31,245 nt of DNA, from NCBI GenBank assembly GCA_964520785.1, contig CAZFQG010000059.1:1-31245 (forward strand). Reading direction: 5' to 3'. This document shows positions 25,257 through 31,245 of this stretch, piece by piece; the stretch's first letter is position 1; each line of letters begins with the position of its first letter. Origin of the DNA: CAZFQG01 sp964520785 (GTDB lineage: Bacteria > Planctomycetota > Planctomycetia > Pirellulales > Thermoguttaceae). The translations under genes were made by a program, and so were the position numbers. The notes below the pieces were generated by a model. The model searched no databases, was not told the DNA's origin, and worked only from the letters and a program-made list of their open reading frames with translations.

Positions 25257-25643
25257 GGGGGCCGACATGGGGGAGCGGGAAACGGTCTTGGACTCCGGCT
25301 TCACGCGGGCAAGCGGAATACGCGATACAACCGCTATCCGCGACGGCCCCCATTCTACGGTTTGACTACCGCTTGGGCAACCCCCTTGCAATACCCGCGT
25401 CGCGCGTAACCAGTTTCGCCGCCGGCACCTTCCTCCCCGCCAACGGGGGACGATATACTCCTGTCTTTTTTCTCCAAAGACTTGTATGTTCGCGCAGCCG
25501 ACTGATATATTGATGTTTATGGAGCGAGCTTCGTTGGAGGTTGCCGTCTTTGGGTGGGCGCGCCACGGGGAATCGCCCCGAGGTACCCTTTCATCCACCG
25601 CATCGTCCAAAACCGTTTACTTTCAGTACCGGAGATCATTCAA
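25257..25643. promoter_or_regulatory. Divergent spacer upstream of the Tat isomerase-like gene
   Basis: No gene is supported here. Two AT-rich boxes face the plus-strand gene: TATACT at 25454-25459 and TATATT near 25504, the latter with TTGTAT 18 nt before it. Either could be a -10 box, but neither has a strong -35. A GGAG at 25631-25634, 9 nt before the ATG at 25644, is the ribosome site. Confidence 0.3.
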
Positions 25644-27212
25644 ATGAATCATCAACAAAGCAAGCCGAACGTCGTGCCCCATTGCTGTCCTTGCGGGTGT
25701 TCGTCGCACGACCATCCGCCGGCGAACACACTCAGCCGCCGGGCATTCATGGGAGGGACCGGCCTGGGCGTGGCGGCCCTCTCGGGGCTCTCTTGGTCGA
25801 TGCTCTCCGCCGCCGAAGCCGACATGGAACCCGCTCCACCGCGCAAGGGATTGGTCGTGAAACCGGTTCTCGTCTATGGCGTCTTCACTCCTCAAAAGCA
25901 GACGAGCTGGCGACCCTGGGGGGGCGTTCAAACCCAGGAGGACGCGGACGCCGAGGTCACGCGGATCAACGGCGAACTGAAGAAACTCAAGACCGGCGCC
26001 GATTTTCCCGTGGAGTTCCTCCCCTTAATCGCCGTGAAGAACAGTGCCGAGTTGGCTTCCGCCGGCGACTTGGACAAGGCGGACGTCTACCTCATCTACG
26101 CGGCCACTGGTCCGAGCGAGGTGTTCGACGAACTCGCCAAGACCGGCAAGGACTGCATCTTCTTCGTCCGGCACCGTAGCGGGCCGGTCTCTCTCTGGTA
26201 CGAAATCATCAGCCCGCGCTACCTGCGCCGCCATACCGACACATTGCAGACGAAGGGGATCGATGACCTGGATGTCGTCGTCGACTCGCAAGACGAGATC
26301 GCCTGGCGGCTCCGCGCCTTGTGCGGGTTGAAAAACGCCATGGGGGCGAAGGTCCTCACCATCGGCGGCGCCTGCGCCTGGGCCCAACCGCCCGGCGTGG
26401 TTCCGGAACTGTGCCGCACGAAATGGAAGTACGAGATCACCGACTGCGGCTATGACGAACTGGCGAAGCTCATCGACGCGGCAAACAAGGACCCCGCGGC
26501 GGTGAAGCTCGCCAAGACCCGCGCCGCCGAATACCTGAAGGATTCCAAGGTGACGCTCGAGACGCAAACAGAATACGTCGAGCGTTGCTTCCTGTTGGAG
26601 CAGGTGTTCCGCGGGATCATGAAGGAGACGGGGTGCCGGAACATCACGATCAACAGTTGCATGGGAACGATCATGCCGATCGCCGAGACGACCGCCTGTC
26701 TGACGTTGACCCTCCTCAACGACGCCGGTTTTCTCGCGTTCTGCGAGTCGGACTTCGTCGTCATCCCATCCGGCATTCTCCTGGAGGGAATCTCCGGAAT
26801 GCCCGTCTTCCTCAACGACCCCACCTACCCGCACGACGGAGTGATTACGCTGGCGCATTGTACGGCGCCGCGGAAGATGAACGGCAAGACGCTCGAACCG
26901 TGCCGGATGATGACGCATTTCGAATCGGACTACGGCGCGGCGCCGAAGGTGGAAATGCAGCTCGGCCAGGAGGTGACGATGATCGCTCCGGACTTCAAGG
27001 CCGAGCGTTGGCTGGGTCTCTCCGGAAAGATCGCGGCGAACCCCTTCCTGCCGATCTGCCGCGCGCAAATCGACGTGGCGTTCGAGGCGGACAGCAGGAC
27101 GGTGGCCGAGCGGATGCCCGGCTTCCACTGGATGCTCGGCTACGGGAACTACCTCAACGAACTGGGATACGCCTTGAAGCGGGTCCCCATCGCGTGGGAC
27201 TGCCTGGGATAG
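25644..27212 (+). CDS. Tat-exported L-fucose/L-arabinose-isomerase-like protein
   Basis: This 522-residue protein has a Cys/His-rich N-terminus (residues 13-24 HCCPCGCSSHDH), then a Tat motif SRRAFMGG (Arg32-Arg33) and a hydrophobic stretch. The body follows the fucose/arabinose isomerase-like fold: VLVYGVFTPQ, a Rossmann-like N-terminal half with DVYLIYAATG and LTIGG, and a C-terminal half with CMGTIMP, CESDF, GMPVFLNDPTY and MTHFESDYGAAPKV. Classic isomerases are cytoplasmic, so an exported one is unusual; it may be a sugar-binding or altered enzyme. The ATG at 25644 is chosen over the longer frame because GGAG precedes it and the signal follows. A strong terminator lies 33 nt after the stop. 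Confidence 0.85.
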   Translation: MNHQQSKPNVVPHCCPCGCSSHDHPPANTLSRRAFMGGTGLGVAALSGLSWSMLSAAEADMEPAPPRKGLVVKPVLVYGVFTPQKQTSWRPWGGVQTQEDADAEVTRINGELKKLKTGADFPVEFLPLIAVKNSAELASAGDLDKADVYLIYAATGPSEVFDELAKTGKDCIFFVRHRSGPVSLWYEIISPRYLRRHTDTLQTKGIDDLDVVVDSQDEIAWRLRALCGLKNAMGAKVLTIGGACAWAQPPGVVPELCRTKWKYEITDCGYDELAKLIDAANKDPAAVKLAKTRAAEYLKDSKVTLETQTEYVERCFLLEQVFRGIMKETGCRNITINSCMGTIMPIAETTACLTLTLLNDAGFLAFCESDFVVIPSGILLEGISGMPVFLNDPTYPHDGVITLAHCTAPRKMNGKTLEPCRMMTHFESDYGAAPKVEMQLGQEVTMIAPDFKAERWLGLSGKIAANPFLPICRAQIDVAFEADSRTVAERMPGFHWMLGYGNYLNELGYALKRVPIAWDCLG

Positions 27213-27244
27213 CCCCCCAGGGGACAATCAGAACGCTGTTACGA

Positions 27245-27297
27245 GGCGGCCTTCGGCCGGCGGAGCAAACCGCGGACCGAAGGCCGCCCGTGTTTTT
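27245..27297 (+). terminator. Rho-independent terminator after the Tat isomerase-like gene
   Basis: GGCGGCCTTCGG (27245-27256) and CCGAAGGCCGCC (27277-27288) form a perfect 12-bp stem with a 20-nt loop. A TGTTTTT tract follows up to 27297. Confidence 0.75.
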
Positions 27298-28118
27298 GCA
27301 CTTTACCGGTAAGAGAAACGAGCCGGGCCCCGCCCCGGTCCGGCTGGGCCCGAAATGCGTTTGGTTGGGGCGTTTTGAAAGACGACCGGCGGAAGACCTT
27401 CGGCGATCTTCGGGGGTTGGAAACGCCGACCGGCATGTCGAATATGGATGTCTATTTTTTTCGGACCGTTCCGGGGCGGAAAAGGTCGGCGATTTTCGGG
27501 ATAATCCCGCGCCGTCGATGGTTTTCTCTCGCGGAGACGGAATCGCGCGGTAACTCGGCGCTCGTGGTTCGTGATTCGCCCGACTCCGCGGCGTTTTGGG
27601 GCGTCGCGAAACGACGGTTACCTGTCTGGGTTCGTTCCCGGGCCTCGACCAAATCTCGCTCGAGGTCCGGGAACCCCGAGCCGGCGGCGCGAGAAGCATC
27701 GATGGTCAACGAGAACCACGGTTTTCCAAATGTCCAGTTTCGTGAAATGCGGTGATGGTATAGAGATCGCGCGGCTGGGCTGGACGAATCGCTTCCGGCG
27801 AGAATAGGATTCGCGCAAGTTCGAGACGGCCCTGGACGAGTGGTCCTTCGCGCCTTCGAACTCGAATGTCGGTACCTGCTCAAGGAGGTAATCGCATGTC
27901 TCTTTCGCGACGGTTTGGCGTTCCGGCCGATCCCGCATTATGCGTCGCTTCTGGCGTCTCTTACGATGCACCGTCCGCGCGACGACTCCCCGCTTCGTTG
28001 GAACATCCACTCACTTGGAGTAGGTGGCGAAAGCGTTTTCGGGAGAAACATCCCCGGCACGGTGCCGGGCCCCTCGGAAACGCTTCAAGAGTCTTTCCTT
28101 TTCTAAGGAGGAAGATCG
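27298..28118 (+). promoter_or_regulatory. Long gene-poor stretch and leader of the PEP-CTERM gene
   Basis: No confident gene is seen from 27298 to 27880; minus-strand frames there translate to Arg/Ser-rich sequence. TGGTATAGA at 27756-27764 could be an extended -10. AAGGAGGTA (27882-27890) is an almost perfect Shine-Dalgarno and stands 5 nt before an ATG at 27896, whose frame runs on into the next gene. A second frame (GTG at 27840) stops at 28106, just before that gene. A long hairpin (28031-28085) and then TAAGGAGG (28104-28111) come before the ATG at 28119. The layout resembles a structured 5' leader with a leader ORF. Confidence 0.45.
28031..28085 (+). promoter_or_regulatory. Extended hairpin in the PEP-CTERM gene leader
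   Basis: Bases 28031-28045 (AAGCGTTTTCGGGAG) pair with 28071-28085 (CCCTCGGAAACGCTT) over 13 successive pairs, two of them G-U, with one mismatch before the last pair. Inside lies CCCGGCAC (28053-28060) facing GTGCCGGG (28062-28069). A TCTTTCCTTTTCT stretch follows, so it could act as an attenuator or weak terminator ahead of the gene at 28119. Confidence 0.5.
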
Positions 28119-29093
28119 ATGAAATCGTTTCGCAGTTTCACCCCGTCCGTCGCTCTGATCGTACTCGTCGCCGCGAATTTCGCCTTGGCGGCGCCGAGCC
28201 TCGAAGTCACCAAGGGGCCCGTGATTCCGGTTCCGAGTTGGACCGGACCGCCTCATGATCCGCACGCGAGGGCAGGCCAATGGTTTTTGAACATGGACGG
28301 AACCGTGGAAGTCCGCTCCCACGAGTTCTATGACAACGTCCCGGGGTTTGGCGGCGGATTCGCCGGATCGCGCGCCATCACCGGCTACGTCACCAACGTC
28401 CAGATGGGCGCAACGGCGCCGAGCATCCTCGCGTTCGACGTCGTCGCCACCATCACGAACGACACTCCAGGCGAAGGGGAGTGGCGGATCGGGGGAAACA
28501 GCCACAGCGAGCGCCTCTCCGTGGACGACCAGTACAGAGGCACTCTGTACGACACGAAGCTGACGGCCGAATTCGCCGTAGACGCCCCTTCGTTGACCAA
28601 TTGGCTCGCCACCATGCCCGGCATGGTTCCCGGCGACCCCTATAGGCTTTGGGATCCCCTTATCGTCGCCGTTGAACCGGACGAACTGGCCTGGTATTGC
28701 TGGACACCGGACAATCCGGACCAGCAGACTCCCTATGGGGCCTTTCTCGTGCCCACGTACGATTTCGGCGATATCCCCCCGGGACAATCGGTGACGCGGA
28801 CGTTGAGTTTCAAAGTCAGCGGTGACGGCCTTTCGCCGAACGATCCGCGGTACGAGGTACTCCTCTCCGACGAGGACATCTTTCTGAATCGGACGACGTC
28901 TCTCAAGATAAGCAACTGGGTGGACACCGTCGCGGTAGACAACGGCGCGCCCTACCCGGCCGATAATACCGGCGAGTACCACGCACGGCTCAATAGCGAC
29001 GTCTCCGTGTTCCACGCTATTCCGGAGCCGGGCACCCTCCTCTTGTTGATGGTCGGTCTTACGGCGGTCATCGCCGGGCGCCGCCGCGGCTAG
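28119..29093 (+). CDS. Exported PEP-CTERM protein, unknown function
   Basis: This 324-residue protein has a signal peptide (MKSFRSFTPSVALIVLVAANFALA). A beta-rich body with many Pro/Asp turns follows, then a C-terminal PEP-CTERM tag (IPEPGTLLLLMVGLTAVIAG and RRRG). I recognise no catalytic domain; phrases such as GGNSHSERLSVDDQYRGTLYDTKLTAEF suggest a beta-sandwich. The Shine-Dalgarno TAAGGAGG sits 7 nt before the ATG and is close to ideal, pointing to strong translation. A structured leader precedes it and two hairpins follow. PEP-CTERM proteins are sorted by an exosortase, often into envelope or matrix. Confidence 0.88.
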   Translation: MKSFRSFTPSVALIVLVAANFALAAPSLEVTKGPVIPVPSWTGPPHDPHARAGQWFLNMDGTVEVRSHEFYDNVPGFGGGFAGSRAITGYVTNVQMGATAPSILAFDVVATITNDTPGEGEWRIGGNSHSERLSVDDQYRGTLYDTKLTAEFAVDAPSLTNWLATMPGMVPGDPYRLWDPLIVAVEPDELAWYCWTPDNPDQQTPYGAFLVPTYDFGDIPPGQSVTRTLSFKVSGDGLSPNDPRYEVLLSDEDIFLNRTTSLKISNWVDTVAVDNGAPYPADNTGEYHARLNSDVSVFHAIPEPGTLLLLMVGLTAVIAGRRRG

Positions 29094-29159
29094 CATTCGC
29101 CGCGTCATCCAGGTCGTCTCACAAAACGGACGCCCCGCATCGGGCGAGGCGCTCCGCGA

Positions 29160-29201
29160 CGGGGAGGCGAGTTCCTCGCGAAATCCCGGCTCGCCTCCCC
29201 G
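29160..29201 (+). terminator. Strong hairpin after the PEP-CTERM gene
   Basis: CGGGGAGGCGAG (29160-29171) and CTCGCCTCCCCG (29190-29201) form a perfect 12-bp GC-rich stem with an 18-nt loop, 67 nt after the stop codon. No T tract follows; it may stabilise the 3' end or help termination. Confidence 0.5.
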
Positions 29202-29262
29202 AAGGAAATCCTCGGCGGCCGACAACAACCGCATGTCGGCCCTATTCCTCAAGCCGGAAGAC

Positions 29263-29301
29263 ACGGATTATCAGGCCTTATCCCCTGGTAATCCGTTTTT
29301 T
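29263..29301 (+). terminator. Rho-independent terminator
   Basis: ACGGATTATCAGG (29263-29275) pairs with CCTGGTAATCCGT (29284-29296) over 13 bp with one G-U pair and an 8-nt loop. TTTTTT (29296-29301) follows immediately. This is the clearest terminator in the window. The 29094-29421 spacer holds this, the hairpin at 29160-29201 and no visible gene. Confidence 0.87.
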
Positions 29302-29421
29302 CGTCGGTTATCATGGAGATTCCGACAGGATTGGACGACTACGCGGCGCTCCCGGGTGCGGTATCTGGCGTTTCTTTTACAAGACAAGACATTCCCTTCT
29401 CGAAATTAATCGGTTGGTAGC

Positions 29422-30561
29422 ATGCAGGAACCCGAACTGGTAAAACGGATCCATGACACACCCCGCCAGTTTGTACTAGCCATTGCCGGCGGGGGCTGCC
29501 GGGCGGTGGAATCTCTATTGAGCGTTCCAGGCGCATCTAATACCATCAGGGAGGTCGTGGTTCCATATCACGAGGGGGCCATGGCGCGGTTTTTGGGCTA
29601 TCGGCCCTCCCACTTCTGCGGCGAGGACATCGCGCGGCAAATGGCGATTACCGCTTTCATGCGGTCAAGAGAGTATGGAACGGACGTTCCTTTGGGGGGA
29701 ATCGGCTGTACCGCCGGGCTGGCTACAAATCGGCCCCGGCGCGGAAGCCATCGAATTCACGTGGCGATCCAGACACTGGAACGCACCTCCGTAAAATCCA
29801 TCGAATTGGTGAAAAACGCGCGTAATCGGGACGAGGAAGAGGACGTGGCGCTCCGTTTAATCCTCAACGTCGTTGCCGAGTCCGCCGGTTTGGCGGAACG
29901 CGTGCCGTTGCCCCTCTTCGATGAAGAGCATGTCGTCTGTGGCACGGCGGAAGCGCCGGAACCTTGGCGGCGGTTGCTCGTTGGACAGACGGAGTGCGTT
30001 CCGGCGGAGAAGGCCGGCACCGAGAGACCAAGGGCCCTGCTCTGCGGTTCGTTCAATCCACTGCACGCGGGTCACCGCCGGATGGCGGCCATCGCGACGG
30101 AAACCCTGGGAATCCCGGTCCATTTTGAGCTGACCATCCAGAACGCCGACAAACCCCCCTTGGATTACCTCGATCTGAAACAACGGTTGAGCGCGTTCGC
30201 GCCGGACGACCAGGTCTGGCTGACACGAGCCGACATCTTCGCCCGAAAGGCGGAGCTTTTTCCTCGCGTGGTCTTCGTTGTCGGCGCGGACACGATGATC
30301 CGTATCGGAGCACTCCGCTTCTACAACAATTCGGAGGAACAACTCCAGAGGGCCATCCGCCGGTTTCGAGAAAACGGCTGCCGATTCTTGGTTTTCGGCC
30401 GCCGCGTCGGCGATCATTTCGAATCCCTCCGAAACCTACCCATCCCTCCAGCGCTTAGTGCTTTGTGTCAGGAAGTACCAGAATCAAGATTCCGTTACGA
30501 TATCTCCTCGACATATCTCCGAGAGAAATCTCTGGGCGCAACAACCGTCACCGACGTCTGA
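29422..30561 (+). CDS. Fusion of a CinA/PncC-like domain and a NadD-like nucleotidyltransferase
   Basis: This 379-residue protein has two parts. Residues about 15-120 resemble the CinA C-terminal/PncC nicotinamide-nucleotide amidase fold (LLSVPGASNTI...VVVPYHEGAMARFLG, then GGIGCTAGLATNRPRRGSHRIHVAI). However, the catalytic ESCTGG segment is replaced by IAGGGCRA, so amidase activity is doubtful. Residues about 204-375 form a nucleotidyltransferase: GSFNPLHAGH (209-218), VVGADTMIRI (about 287-296) and the ISSTYLRE end motif (361-368), as in NMN/NaMN adenylyltransferases. PncC and NadD act one after another in NAD salvage, so the fusion makes sense as a nucleotide-recycling enzyme. The ATG at 29422 has only a weak ribosome site. 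Confidence 0.8.
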   Translation: MQEPELVKRIHDTPRQFVLAIAGGGCRAVESLLSVPGASNTIREVVVPYHEGAMARFLGYRPSHFCGEDIARQMAITAFMRSREYGTDVPLGGIGCTAGLATNRPRRGSHRIHVAIQTLERTSVKSIELVKNARNRDEEEDVALRLILNVVAESAGLAERVPLPLFDEEHVVCGTAEAPEPWRRLLVGQTECVPAEKAGTERPRALLCGSFNPLHAGHRRMAAIATETLGIPVHFELTIQNADKPPLDYLDLKQRLSAFAPDDQVWLTRADIFARKAELFPRVVFVVGADTMIRIGALRFYNNSEEQLQRAIRRFRENGCRFLVFGRRVGDHFESLRNLPIPPALSALCQEVPESRFRYDISSTYLREKSLGATTVTDV

Positions 30562-30652
30562 GCGCTCGCGACATCCCTTCACCGCGTAAGCTAAAGTTGT
30601 CTGAAGACAGGTTTCCGCGATTGCGCCCTTAAGAAGTATCCGGGAGAAGGCA

Positions 30653-31174
30653 ATGTCAAAAGAAAAAAATGGCTTTACGCGAAAGCGGCTTCTCGTCGAC
30701 CCGGCGGTCCAAGGTGCCCTTGTCGCCCGGGTCACCGTCTATTGGTTCGTCTGCTTAATTACCATTTTCTTCCTACTGCTTTGTTGGAACATCATCGCCG
30801 GTCCCGCCCGGCCACCATGGAGACAACTCGACGGCATGTGGTTTCACTACGGCCCAGTCTTCGTGGCGTCCCTTTTTGTCCTGCCGATCGTACTCATCGA
30901 CATTCTCCGGTTTACGAATCGCTTTGCCGGTCCGATCTACCGCGTCCGCCGTATTATGCGCGAAGCGGCGTCGGGCAAATCGGTCGCAAAGGTACGATTC
31001 CGCGCGGACGACTTTTGGAAGGACTTCGCCGAAGAACTCAACGGTCTCCTTACCGAAATGGAACGCCTTCGCCGTAACCAACGGGAACCGGAAGAAGAGC
31101 TGGCAACCGTGACGGGGCTGTCCGAAGAAACGGACGACCAACTGGTCGAAGCGGCGGATCCGCGGTATATTTAG
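30653..31174 (+). CDS. Two-helix membrane protein with HAMP-like segment
   Basis: This 173-residue protein has two hydrophobic helices (about 24-49 and 67-88) separated by a short periplasmic loop with WRQLDGMWFHYGP. A cytoplasmic stretch RFAGPIYRVRRIMREAASGKSVAKVRFRADDFWKDFAEELNGLL (about 90-133) follows, which fits the HAMP helix-turn-helix pattern with its conserved Pro after the second helix. The acidic C-terminus carries no kinase or methyl-accepting domain. Such short HAMP-only proteins may be signal adaptors. GGGAG lies 6 nt before the ATG. It stands 91 nt after the fusion gene; common transcription is possible. Confidence 0.72.
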   Translation: MSKEKNGFTRKRLLVDPAVQGALVARVTVYWFVCLITIFFLLLCWNIIAGPARPPWRQLDGMWFHYGPVFVASLFVLPIVLIDILRFTNRFAGPIYRVRRIMREAASGKSVAKVRFRADDFWKDFAEELNGLLTEMERLRRNQREPEEELATVTGLSEETDDQLVEAADPRYI

Positions 31175-31245
31175 AACTCGTATAGAATTGACTTCCCGAA
31201 TTCTCGGGGGCAACCCCGAATTTCACTCCGCTGCGCTGCGTGAAA
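31175..31245. other. Inverted repeats at the right edge
   Basis: CCCGA-ATTC-TCGGG (31197-31210), then GGGG-CAA-CCCC (31208-31218), then TTTCAC...GTGAAA (31220-31244) make three small stems in a row. They follow the HAMP-like gene and may be its terminator region, but the window ends here. Confidence 0.35.

Noticed and set aside
27755..27845. Possible tRNA because of GTTCGAGA near 27816
   Set aside because: The flanking bases do not pair as a T-arm and no acceptor stem or anticodon arm can be drawn.
27452..27883. Minus-strand 143-codon frame in the gene-poor stretch
   Set aside because: Arg/Ser-rich translation without a domain or ribosome site; could at most be a decayed remnant.
27896..28258. 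Plus-strand frame after the perfect AAGGAGGTA site, as a full gene; the stretch PLTWSRWRKRF faintly recalls IS5-type transposases
   Set aside because: It overlaps the signal peptide of the PEP-CTERM gene in another frame and the similarity is too short to support a transposase. Kept only as a possible leader ORF.

Overview
The window looks like a piece of a planctomycete chromosome (Planctomycetota, probably a Pirellulales-like or uncultured relative). This is inferred from gene content, not from any marker gene. The content includes a DUF1559 prepilin-type protein, two PEP-CTERM proteins (one with paired dockerin-type calcium repeats), exported beta-helix, Asp-box and FG-GAP proteins, a Tat-exported fucose-isomerase-like protein and a giant TPR/alpha-2-macroglobulin protein. 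Base composition is GC-rich throughout. I see no rRNA, tRNA, CRISPR array, insertion sequence or phage gene.

Left part (1-6000): an O-antigen ligase/polymerase-like membrane protein is followed by a 66-residue two-helix membrane protein. On the minus strand lie miaA and, just upstream of it, a 57-residue basic protein with a very good Shine-Dalgarno site. hisE (GTG start) converges on, and overlaps by 10 nt, a TatD-superfamily hydrolase that resembles EboB. This hydrolase seems to have its own sigma70-like promoter just after a hairpin that closes the upstream pair, an AcpH-like protein and a DUF2007 membrane protein.

Centre (6111-13866): five collinear plus-strand genes encode a pectate-lyase-3-type beta-helix protein, two different Asp-box (sialidase-fold) proteins, an FG-GAP/VCBS calcium-repeat protein and a clear 2-aminoethylphosphonate:pyruvate transaminase (PhnW). 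The first four have export signals. Together they suggest binding and breakdown of an external, possibly phosphonate-decorated glycan.

Right-centre (14023-25256, minus strand): a DUF1559 pseudopilin-like gene and a dockerin/PEP-CTERM gene sit 23 nt apart. Next come a membrane protein with two ribosomal-L7/L12-C-terminal-like helical repeats and an approximately 2,734-residue protein. The giant protein has a TPR + macroglobulin-like module at both ends of an alpha-2-macroglobulin core that has lost the thioester motif. A Cys/His protein with an FHTH...CPIC pattern lies further upstream.

Right part (25644-31245, plus strand): a Tat-exported L-fucose/arabinose-isomerase-like protein with a Cys/His-rich N-terminus ends at a clear terminator. 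A roughly 900-base stretch without a confident gene follows; its end holds a perfect Shine-Dalgarno site and a long hairpin in front of a PEP-CTERM protein gene. That gene ends in two strong hairpins, the second a textbook terminator. Then come a fusion of a CinA/PncC-like domain with a NadD-like nucleotidyltransferase, and a two-helix membrane protein with a HAMP-like segment.

The most unusual items are the double-ended A2M giant, the PncC-NadD-like fusion, the Cys/His-headed Tat isomerase-like protein, the 57-residue gene before miaA and the structured leader at 27880-28118. No single locus is clearly a new defence or mobile system.
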